A DNA stretch of 25,691 nt. Source: JBBDMU01 sp040878115 (lineage in GTDB: Bacteria > Bacteroidota > Rhodothermia > Balneolales > Natronogracilivirgulaceae). The number at the start of each line of letters is the position of its first letter. Position 1 is the stretch's first letter. The translations under genes were made by a program, and so were the position numbers. The stretch covers positions 1-25,691 of the forward strand of contig JBBDMV010000069.1 of NCBI GenBank assembly GCA_040878115.1, given 5' to 3'. This document shows positions 1 through 6,148 of this stretch, piece by piece. The notes below the pieces were generated by a model. It did not search any database. It was not told the DNA's origin and saw only the letters and a program-made list of their open reading frames with translations.

Positions 1-65
1 TTATATTATACCAGAAATAAAAACAAAAACTGTCAACCAAAACCAGTATCAGACCGGCCTTGAAC

Positions 66-124
66 AACGCCATATCAACGCCGTATCAACACCGTATCAA
101 GGCCGTATATTTACGGTGTTGATA
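66..124. repeat. 11-bp tandem repeat with inverted partner
   Basis: Four consecutive 11-bp units (66-76, 77-87, 88-98, 99-109) follow the pattern AA-N-N-CC-R-TAT-M. The segment TATCAACACCGTA at 84-96 has a perfect 13-bp inverted match at 112-124 with a 15-bp spacer, so the array can fold into a hairpin. It is iteron-like in appearance, but no replication gene is nearby. A palindromic intergenic repeat or regulator site is equally possible. Confidence 0.55.
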
Positions 125-220
125 TGGTTTTGATACGTTAATAATACGTAGTTGGTTAAGAGGTGATTTATAATAACAGCTGTAGGGGCTGTGCCAAAAG
201 GTTTGTACTTGCTTGATTGC

Positions 221-313
221 ACTCAACGCAAAGTTGTCAAATCTTCTCTCGTTGCTTGAAGGATGTTATCTTTATTCGAATCACTGACTAGCCAGATTTG
301 ACAACTTTTGGAT
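221..313 (-). repeat. 93-bp palindromic element, copy A (inverted)
   Basis: This is the reverse complement of copies B (1742-1834) and C (2345-2437), with only about two mismatches to copy B over 93 bp. The 15-bp terminal inverted repeat AAAGTTGTCAAATCT lies at 230-244 and its complement at 294-308. It encodes nothing. The form is that of a small non-autonomous (MITE-like) or REP-like palindromic element. No transposase is present in the window and no clear target-site duplication is seen. Confidence 0.8.
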
Positions 314-585
314 ACCATTTCGAGTTCGCTACGCTCAATGTGACGTTGACCGTTTTTTATCTATCCTCCTGTTACACAACAAAATACCCATATCAGTCAG
401 CGTTAGCAGGTTCGTAAACAATCCAGCGAAAAGCGCTGTCAATAATAACACCAGGACTTTGATAAATGTAAATACTTGAGGATTTTTTAAATAATCCTAA
501 TCATTTATTCACCTTTGTTGTATCTTTATGCCTACTATCTTATAAGTTATAGCAGAGTTTCCTATTCGATACCAAGTAAAAATAT

Positions 586-1698
586 ATGTCTGAAATTGAG
601 CGCGTCATACTGGCCCTGTCCCTGGTCCCCAAATTGGGTGCACAGCGTATAAGGATGTTGCTGCGTGCCGTTGATAACCCCATGGACATCTTCGGGCTGA
701 AGCAAAATGATTTGTTGGCTATCCAGGGGATAGGCAGGAAGGTTGCAGCGGCTGTTGCCGGATACAAAGACTGGAAAAGGGTTGATCAAATTCTTGAAAC
801 CACCAATAAACTGAATGCGAAAATCATCAGCCTGGCATCAAAGAAATATCCCACACATCTGCGTGAAATTTATGATTCTCCCCTGCTCTTGTGGGTACTT
901 GGGCCGGCAGATGCATTGTCGGGTGATAACGTTGCCGTGGTGGGGACCCGCACCCCGACGGCATACGGAAAAGACAGGGCAGCACATTTTGTTGAAGGCC
1001 TGGTTGCACAGAATGCTACTATTGTGAGCGGACTCGCTTATGGCATTGATACCGTGGCCCACAAGAAAACGCTTGAGCATGGCGGGAAAACCATAGCTGT
1101 TCTGGGTTCCGGTATCGACCGGATCTATCCGAACGCCAACATACCGCTTGCCAGGAATATAATTGATTCCGGCGGAGCTGTTATCACAGAGTTTCCGCCT
1201 GGAACTAAGCCTGATGGCGGTAACTTTCCTGTAAGGAACAGAGTGGTGAGTGGTCTGAGCCTGGGTGTATTAGTTATTGAAACGGGCCTGAAAGGCGGCA
1301 GCATGATCACGGCCAACAGTGCTTTGGACCAAAACCGGGAGGTTTTTATCGTTCCTCATAATAGTACCAGCAATTTTGGGATTGGCTGTAATAAGCTCAT
1401 TAAAGAAGGGTATGGAAAGTTAGTTCAGGGCGTTGATGATATTTTCAATGAGATCAGCTTCCAGCACAAATTTAAAGGCACTTCCGTTGGGCAAAAGCCA
1501 TCAAGCACCTGGCGTGAAAAGGACCTGGGAGATCAGGCCGGGCAGATTTGCACCCTGCTTGAGAGTGGTCCGCTGCATATTGATCTCTTATCTGAAAAGC
1601 TAAACAAAAGTGGGAGCCTCCTGCTGGCCGACTTGCTCGAACTTGAATTCTCCGGTTGTGTGAGCCAAAAGGCCGGCAAGGTTTTTGAGTTGAAATAG
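586..1698 (+). CDS. dprA: DNA-processing protein DprA/Smf
   Basis: DprA binds incoming single-stranded DNA in the cytoplasm and loads RecA on it during natural transformation. The 370-residue protein has the usual order: an N-terminal helix-hairpin-helix/SAM-like part (about 1-65, with the GIGRK-type hairpin near 48-52), a Rossmann-like core, and a C-terminal winged helix (about 315-370). Diagnostic core motifs are VVGTR (118-122), SGLAYGIDT (148-156), the GSGID..YP segment (174-182), FPVRNR (214-219) and GGSMITA (237-243). The ATG at 586 has only a weak ribosome-binding site, as is common in this lineage. The gene stands alone, flanked by inverted copies of the 93-bp element, with no other competence gene nearby. 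Family assignment is firm; a role in transformation in this organism is inferred. Confidence 0.96.
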   Translation: MSEIERVILALSLVPKLGAQRIRMLLRAVDNPMDIFGLKQNDLLAIQGIGRKVAAAVAGYKDWKRVDQILETTNKLNAKIISLASKKYPTHLREIYDSPLLLWVLGPADALSGDNVAVVGTRTPTAYGKDRAAHFVEGLVAQNATIVSGLAYGIDTVAHKKTLEHGGKTIAVLGSGIDRIYPNANIPLARNIIDSGGAVITEFPPGTKPDGGNFPVRNRVVSGLSLGVLVIETGLKGGSMITANSALDQNREVFIVPHNSTSNFGIGCNKLIKEGYGKLVQGVDDIFNEISFQHKFKGTSVGQKPSSTWREKDLGDQAGQICTLLESGPLHIDLLSEKLNKSGSLLLADLLELEFSGCVSQKAGKVFELK

Positions 1699-1741
1699 AG
1701 TTGAAATGTGAACGTAGATAGCCAAAAACGTCAGTCAGAAG

Positions 1742-1834
1742 ATCCAAAAGTTGTCAAATCTGGCTAGCCAGTGATTCGAATAAAGATAACATCCTTCAAG
1801 CAACCAGAGAAGATTTGACAACTTTGCGTTGAGT
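1742..1834 (+). repeat. 93-bp palindromic element, copy B
   Basis: Identical to copy C at all but one position. Terminal inverted repeats of 15 bp lie at 1747-1761 and 1811-1825. Next to the left arm is a perfect 12-bp palindrome, CTGGCTAGCCAG (1760-1771), and a second small palindrome, ATTCGAAT, is at 1774-1781. Similarity with copy C extends a little beyond the 93 bp on both sides (about 1737-1838). The element starts 43 bp after the dprA stop, so it will be in the dprA transcript unless termination occurs first. Confidence 0.85.
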
Positions 1835-1962
1835 CAAACGCCTGGGGCGGTGAAGGAAAACAAGAACGGCAACAAGTAAAGTTGGCTGATTGTACGGGCA
1901 CAGATGTTGGTAACCCAGGGGCTTATTACTTATATCAGCGCGACTGGGTGCAAGTTCATTAA
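1819..1962 (+). pseudogene. Possible coding remnant (about 40 codons)
   Basis: After the end of repeat copy B the plus strand stays open to a TAA at 1960-1962. It encodes a plausible, non-repetitive peptide that includes NAWGGEGKQERQQ and GAYYLYQRDW. There is no start codon after the in-frame TGA at 1816 and no ribosome-binding site. The stop lies inside a hairpin. It could be the 3' end of a gene cut off by the repeat element, or chance. I do not recognise the family. Confidence 0.25.
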
Positions 1963-2150
1963 GCGTGGACGCTTAATGGAGCATGATTTCTAGTTTCTGA
2001 TTGCTCCGCTTCGCCAAGCGTCCACGCTTGGCGAACTTGCACCCGGGAGCCTGGAATACCAACACATCCTGTGGTTACCAACAGCCGTGGCCAATCAGGC
2101 GACTGCTTACTTCTCGTGCCGCTGTGGCTTCCTTTACCCGTACCGGGCGT
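1838..2150. repeat. Large imperfect inverted repeat with nested hairpins
   Basis: The left half (about 1838-1957) resembles the reverse complement of the right half (about 2033-2150). The clearest paired blocks are the 12-bp GGGTGCAAGTTC at 1946-1957 with 2033-2044 and the 11-bp TGTTGGTAACC at 1905-1915 with 2073-2083. Inside the 12-bp stem are three small hairpins: 1958-1977 (arms ATTAAGCGT/ACGCTTAAT), 1978-2007 (GGAGCA/TGCTCC) and 2012-2033 (CGCCAAGCGT/ACGCTTGGCG). This could be a structured RNA, a folded mobile element, or two diverged inverted copies of a repeat. I cannot assign it to a known family. Confidence 0.6.
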
Positions 2151-2158
2151 TGTTCTTT

Positions 2159-2180
2159 CGTTAAGCGCAGACGCTTAACG
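2159..2180. repeat. AAGCG...CGCTT hairpin
   Basis: Perfect 9-bp arms CGTTAAGCG and CGCTTAACG with a CAGA loop. The arm core is the same as in the hairpins at 1958-1977 and 2012-2033, so the three appear to be members of one small palindrome family. Confidence 0.6.
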
Positions 2181-2260
2181 CAGCATCTATCTCCCGGGGC
2201 GTCCGTACAAAGCAGGTGTGTCACCATCCCGCTCGGTACCCCATGTCGGTAATTGGTTCC

Positions 2261-2293
2261 AGACCTGACAGGTTTTAAAAACCTGTCAGGTCT
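2261..2293. repeat. 16-bp-arm palindrome, possible terminator
   Basis: Arms AGACCTGACAGGTTTT (2261-2276) and its exact complement (2278-2293) are separated by one base and followed by TTTT on the plus strand (2293-2296). Palindromes with this ACCTGACAGGT core are common between genes in Bacteroidetes-like genomes. With the T tract it could terminate transcription from the dprA side, but the near-zero loop makes it a repeat first. Confidence 0.65.
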
Positions 2294-2344
2294 TTTATCT
2301 CAATAGCTAAACTGCCGACTGCGCTCCGCAAGGTTTTTGAGAAG

Positions 2345-2437
2345 ATCCAAAAGTTGTCAAATCTGGCTAGCCAGTGATTCGAATAATGATAACATCCTTC
2401 AAGCAACCAGAGAAGATTTGACAACTTTGCGTTGAGT
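2345..2437 (+). repeat. 93-bp palindromic element, copy C
   Basis: Direct repeat of copy B, 603 bp downstream, differing at one position. The 15-bp terminal inverted repeats are at 2350-2364 and 2414-2428. The sequence just before it (2328-2341) repeats the last 14 bases but nine of dprA (1676-1689), which hints at a rearrangement around dprA. It ends 105 bp before the DUF4159 start codon. Confidence 0.85.
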
Positions 2438-2542
2438 CAAATCATTCGCTTCAGGTACTATTTATTACACCATGTATCTCATTTCATGTTTTATGTTTTG
2501 TTTATAATCTACACTACATGTTGGCGTTTACATGTTGAATAA

Positions 2543-3265
2543 ATGGCCGTTCTATCAGTCTATTTTCTTAAATTACAGTCAGTGAGTTTGCCCAGGATCC
2601 TTTTATTAGTTTTAATTTGCCTTTTAACCGTGCCGGCTGATGAAATTGCCATGGCACAAAATAGCGGTGAATTTTCAATTGCCCGGATTGAGTATCGGGG
2701 CGGAGGAGATTGGTATAATGATGCGTCTTCACTGACTAACCTCATTTATTATGCCAAAGAACATACCCCTATACCTATCACTACGGAATATAATGATGTA
2801 GCCATCGGTAGCCGTGAACTTCACCGGTATCCCTTTGTTTATATGACTGGCCATGGCAATATCACTGTTAATTCGGCCGAGGCTGAAAATATGCGGGAAT
2901 ACCTTGATAATGGTGGCTTTTTATACATTGATGAGGATTATGGCTTCGATCCGTTTATCCTGCCTGTAATCGAGGAGATTTTTCCGGGTGAAGAGTTAAT
3001 AGAACTGCCGATTTCACATGCAATATATAACCAGGTTTTTGACCTTCCTGACGGATTGCCAAAAGTTCACGAACACGATGGTAAACCACCCCAGGGCTTC
3101 GGGATTTACCGTAATGGCAGGCTTGTTTTGTATTATACCTATGAAAGTAATTTAGCCGACGGGTGGGCAGATGCCGATATTCACAACAATCCCCCTGAAA
3201 TTCGGGATAAGGCTTTTCAAATGGGCGTTAATTTATTGGTATACGCATTAACAAATGAGCGTTGA
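2543..3265 (+). CDS. Exported DUF4159 family protein
   Basis: A 240-residue protein with a hydrophobic N-terminal segment ending near an A-x-A-type site (about residues 20-38), consistent with a Sec signal peptide. The mature part shows the pattern of the DUF4159 family: a conserved FVYMTGH block, then a REYLDNGGFLYIDEDYG block, and a late segment around GFGIYRNGRLVLYYTYESNLADGW. DUF4159 has a glutamine-amidotransferase-like fold in many members, but no biochemical role is established. The ATG at 2543 gives a signal peptide with a long n-region; an in-frame GTG at 2582 (residue 14) would give a shorter one and cannot be excluded. The gene is separated from rpiB by 64 bp on the same strand. 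Confidence 0.85.
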   Translation: MAVLSVYFLKLQSVSLPRILLLVLICLLTVPADEIAMAQNSGEFSIARIEYRGGGDWYNDASSLTNLIYYAKEHTPIPITTEYNDVAIGSRELHRYPFVYMTGHGNITVNSAEAENMREYLDNGGFLYIDEDYGFDPFILPVIEEIFPGEELIELPISHAIYNQVFDLPDGLPKVHEHDGKPPQGFGIYRNGRLVLYYTYESNLADGWADADIHNNPPEIRDKAFQMGVNLLVYALTNER

Positions 3266-3329
3266 GTGCTTTAATATCATGCAAAAATTGCGGATATTTG
3301 TTTAATTAATTTATGTAAGCAAAAAAATC

Positions 3330-3785
3330 ATGAACATTCCTCTTGCCTCTGATCACGCGGGCTTTGAAACTAAAGAACGAGTGAAACGAATACTTGAAAA
3401 ACTCGGGCATACCCCTGTTGATTTAGGTACGGACTCGAGTAACTCTGTCGATTATCCCGATTATGCTGTATTGGTAGCTCAGGCAGTCAATGACAAGGAA
3501 CACGATCGGGGGATATTGGTTTGCGGGAGCGGCCAGGGCATGTGCATGACGGCAAACAAATTTGAAAATGTTCGGGCAGCTCTTGTCTATGATGACGTTT
3601 CTGCAGCACTAACCCGGCAGCATAATAATGCCAACGTTCTTTGCCTCCCCGGGCGTTCTCTAAATGAAGAGCTTGAAAACATCGTTAAGATATGGTTAGG
3701 AACAGAATTTGAAGGCGGACGCCACAGCAGGCGGGTTAATAAAATACACGATTTAACGACAAAAACGGATACCACAAATTCATGA
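3330..3785 (+). CDS. rpiB: Ribose-5-phosphate isomerase B
   Basis: RpiB interconverts ribose 5-phosphate and ribulose 5-phosphate in the non-oxidative pentose phosphate pathway (cytoplasm). The 151-residue length is normal. Visible family features are the N-terminal SDHAG motif (7-11), the catalytic cysteine in VCGSGQGM (Cys65), and the RQHNNANVLCLPGR block with the phosphate-ring-opening histidine (His98). Some RpiB/LacA relatives act on other sugars such as allose 6-phosphate, but the cysteine and histidine pattern fits RpiB. The stop codon overlaps the glyA start by 4 bp (ATGA), so the two are translationally coupled. Confidence 0.95.
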   Translation: MNIPLASDHAGFETKERVKRILEKLGHTPVDLGTDSSNSVDYPDYAVLVAQAVNDKEHDRGILVCGSGQGMCMTANKFENVRAALVYDDVSAALTRQHNNANVLCLPGRSLNEELENIVKIWLGTEFEGGRHSRRVNKIHDLTTKTDTTNS

Positions 3786-5080
3786 AAAACTTAAAGGCCC
3801 AGGACCAGGAAATTTATAACCTGATCGGCAAAGAGACAGACCGTCAAAATCATAATATTGAACTCATTGCATCCGAGAACTTTGCTTCTAAAGCGGTTAT
3901 GGAAGCCATGGGTTCCCCATTAACCAATAAATATGCTGAAGGACTTCCCGGTAAGCGTTATTATGGTGGCTGTGAGCATGTAGACACCATAGAGGATTTG
4001 GCACGCGATCGTGCCAAACAGCTTTTCAAGGCAGACTGGGTCAATGTACAGCCTCATTCCGGTGCACAGGCCAATGCTGCGGTATATCTGTCCTTCTTAA
4101 AACCCGGTGATACGCTCCTGGGCCTTGATCTGGCTCACGGGGGTCACCTTACTCACGGTTCACCCGTAAACTTTTCCGGTATTTTATATGATGCCCAATT
4201 TTACGGAGTCGAGAAAGAAACGGGCCGGCTGGATATGAACAGGATCCGGGATCGCGCCAAAGAAGTAAAGCCGAAAATGATCTCCATTGGAGCATCGGCC
4301 TATACCCGTGATTTCGATTATGAAGCTTTCCGTGTAATCGCCGATGAAGTCGGGGCTTTCCTTTGGATGGATATGGCCCATACGGCCGGATTGATTGCCG
4401 CAGAATTATTAAATAATCCGTTACCCTGGTCACATGTAGTCACTACCACCACGCATAAAACACTACGGGGGCCCCGGGGTGGAATGATCCTTATAGGACG
4501 AGATGGTGAAAACACACTTGGTAAAGTTGCACAAAAGTCAGGCCGCGTTAAGAACTGGAGCGAACTGCTTGATTCATCTGTATTCCCTGGTACTCAGGGC
4601 GGACCGCTTATGCATGTCATTGCCGGTAAAGCCGTCAGTTTCGGAGAAGCCTTGCAGGATGACTTTGTAACCTATCAGCAAAAAGTAGTTCAAAACGCTA
4701 AAACCATGGCCCATCGGTTTACCGAGCTCGGCTATAATTTGGTCAGCGGCGGCACAGACAATCACCTGATGCTGATCGACCTGCGCAATAAAAACATCAC
4801 CGGAAAAGATGCCGAAATCGCACTTGAAAAAGCTGAGATCACGGTCAACAAAAATATGGTGCCTTTTGATACGGAGAGCCCATTTGTAACCTCCGGTATT
4901 CGAATCGGCACCCCTGCCATGACCACCAGAGGCTTAGGGCCAGATGAATTTGTCCGCATCGTAGATTTAATCGACCGTGTACTTAAAAATCCTGCAAACG
5001 AAGAAACACAGTGGCAAGTAGCCGGCGAGGTGAAAAGCCTGTGTGAAGCATTTCCACTGTATGATTTTGTGACGGCCTGA
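3782..5080 (+). CDS. glyA: Serine hydroxymethyltransferase
   Basis: PLP enzyme that converts serine and tetrahydrofolate to glycine and methylene-tetrahydrofolate, the main source of one-carbon units. The 432-residue length fits bacterial SHMT. The PLP-binding lysine is in the signature VVTTTTHKTLRGPRGG (Lys226). Other clear blocks are ELIASENFAS (27-36), the YAEGLPGKRYYGG substrate region (51-63) and LWMDMAHTAGL (194-204). The ATG overlaps the rpiB stop by 4 bp. tatC follows 45 bp later on the same strand, so rpiB-glyA-tatC probably form one transcript. Nothing unusual. Confidence 0.98.
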   Translation: MKNLKAQDQEIYNLIGKETDRQNHNIELIASENFASKAVMEAMGSPLTNKYAEGLPGKRYYGGCEHVDTIEDLARDRAKQLFKADWVNVQPHSGAQANAAVYLSFLKPGDTLLGLDLAHGGHLTHGSPVNFSGILYDAQFYGVEKETGRLDMNRIRDRAKEVKPKMISIGASAYTRDFDYEAFRVIADEVGAFLWMDMAHTAGLIAAELLNNPLPWSHVVTTTTHKTLRGPRGGMILIGRDGENTLGKVAQKSGRVKNWSELLDSSVFPGTQGGPLMHVIAGKAVSFGEALQDDFVTYQQKVVQNAKTMAHRFTELGYNLVSGGTDNHLMLIDLRNKNITGKDAEIALEKAEITVNKNMVPFDTESPFVTSGIRIGTPAMTTRGLGPDEFVRIVDLIDRVLKNPANEETQWQVAGEVKSLCEAFPLYDFVTA

Positions 5081-5125
5081 TGAGCAATAAACCAACGTCA
5101 ACAACAAACACTTAGAACAACGAAA

Positions 5126-5971
5126 ATGGCCGATCGTCAAATAATGGACGCTAATCCCCCCGAGGCAAAAGCACCTCTTAATAGCATGGATGAAATGTCC
5201 TTTCTGGACCATTTGGAAGAATTTCGTTGGAGAATTTTCAAGGGCCTGTTTGGTCTGGCAGCAGGCGTGGCCGTTGCCTTGATCTTTACAGACTTTATCA
5301 TGGATGTTGTTTTACTGGGGCCTACTCAATCAACCTTTTTCGTTTATGACTTGCTGGGTATTAATGCCGTTGATCTTTCCCTGCAAAATCGCCGGCTACC
5401 GGGCCAGTTCTTCACTTATTGGGGGACTATACTTGTTGTCGGGGGCATTATTGGCTCGCCCGTATTCTTCTACCAATTCTGGGCATTTCTGACTCCTGCC
5501 TTTAGCGAGGAGGAAAGAAAAGGGACTCGTTTTACCGTTTTGAACATTACTCTGCTTTTTGTTGCCGGCGTGTTATTCGGCTATTTGGTCCTCACGCCGT
5601 TCGCCCTTCAGTTTTTCAACCAGTTTCATATATCGGACATGGTCCGCAACGACTTTGATATTAACGCCTATTTTTCTTCGCTCACGATGTGGACGATATC
5701 CTGCGGCTTTGTTTTTCAGTTGCCTATGGCAAGTTATATCCTATCCAAAATGGGCCTTCTTACGCCTGAGTTTCTAATTACATATCGCAGGCATGCAATC
5801 ATCGTCTGCTTTATACTGGCTGCTTTTATCACGCCGCCGGACCCTATTTCTCAGTTTATGATTGGCATCCCTTTGATCTTCTTGTACCAGTTTGCAATTT
5901 ATGTAAGCAAGGTTACTAATCGCCGCAGGGATAAGAAAATTTGGGGTGAAGATGGTAAACCTGGAGAATAA
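5126..5971 (+). CDS. tatC: Sec-independent translocase subunit TatC
   Basis: Core receptor of the twin-arginine translocation system in the inner membrane; it recognises RR signal peptides on folded proteins. The 281-residue protein has about six transmembrane segments and the family motifs SFLDHLEEFRWRI at 25-37 and YQFWAFLTPAFSEEER shortly after TM2. The segment between TM1 and TM2 (about residues 60-95) is longer than in E. coli TatC (whose total length is about 258). The N-terminus has a hydrophilic extension of about 25 residues before the first conserved motif; an in-frame ATG at 5144 would shorten it by six residues. tatA/tatB are not in this window. Confidence 0.96.
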   Translation: MADRQIMDANPPEAKAPLNSMDEMSFLDHLEEFRWRIFKGLFGLAAGVAVALIFTDFIMDVVLLGPTQSTFFVYDLLGINAVDLSLQNRRLPGQFFTYWGTILVVGGIIGSPVFFYQFWAFLTPAFSEEERKGTRFTVLNITLLFVAGVLFGYLVLTPFALQFFNQFHISDMVRNDFDINAYFSSLTMWTISCGFVFQLPMASYILSKMGLLTPEFLITYRRHAIIVCFILAAFITPPDPISQFMIGIPLIFLYQFAIYVSKVTNRRRDKKIWGEDGKPGE

Positions 5972-6009
5972 GGTATAGATAGGCGTACACCATCATGGCG
6001 TGTTCGTAA

Positions 6010-6057
6010 GGGTATAAAGGTATAGGGGTATAGGTTAAGTCTTAGCCCCCTATCCTT
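6010..6057 (+). terminator. Possible tatC terminator hairpin
   Basis: An imperfect stem pairs AAGGTATAGGGG (6017-6028) with CCCCTATCCTT (6047-6057) with one bulge. The left arm lies in a short tandem of GGTATA-type units (6011-6033). It is followed by a pyrimidine-rich run rather than a clean T tract, so termination is only a possibility. Confidence 0.3.
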
Positions 6058-6148
6058 ACTCCTTCTCTTCTTTCAGGATTTATAAACCTGTTATAGACGT
6101 TTAGTTTGTAAGATGGAAACCTCAACCGGATAAAATGATCATGTTATC

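Larger units (their letters stand above)
1..585. other. Gene-free region upstream of dprA
   Basis: No supportable gene is seen on either strand. The stretch holds a cluster of 11-bp tandem units with an inverted partner (66-124), one inverted copy of the 93-bp palindromic element (221-313), and otherwise unremarkable AT-rich sequence. The promoter of dprA must lie in the last part, but I cannot point to a convincing -35/-10 or Bacteroidetes-type -33/-7 pair. Confidence 0.7.
1699..2542. other. Repeat-rich gene-free region
   Basis: About 840 bp between dprA and the DUF4159 gene. It holds 93-bp element copies B and C, an imperfect inverted repeat of roughly 310 bp (1838-2150) with internal perfect hairpins, a further AAGCG/CGCTT hairpin (2159-2180), and a 16-bp-arm palindrome (2261-2293). 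An 83-residue reading frame at 2001-2252 runs through the hairpins and is rejected as a gene. A short open stretch at 1819-1962 may be a coding remnant. Confidence 0.7.

Noticed and set aside
66..109. CRISPR-like short repeats
   Set aside because: Units are 11 bp, directly adjacent, with no spacers and no cas genes.
221..1834. Composite transposon carrying dprA
   Set aside because: Flanking inverted repeats exist, but there is no transposase, no clear target duplication, and dprA is a normal core gene.
2001..2252. 83-residue plus-strand reading frame between dprA and the DUF4159 gene
   Set aside because: It runs through three hairpins, is very rich in arginine from the palindromes themselves, and has no ribosome-binding site or family resemblance.
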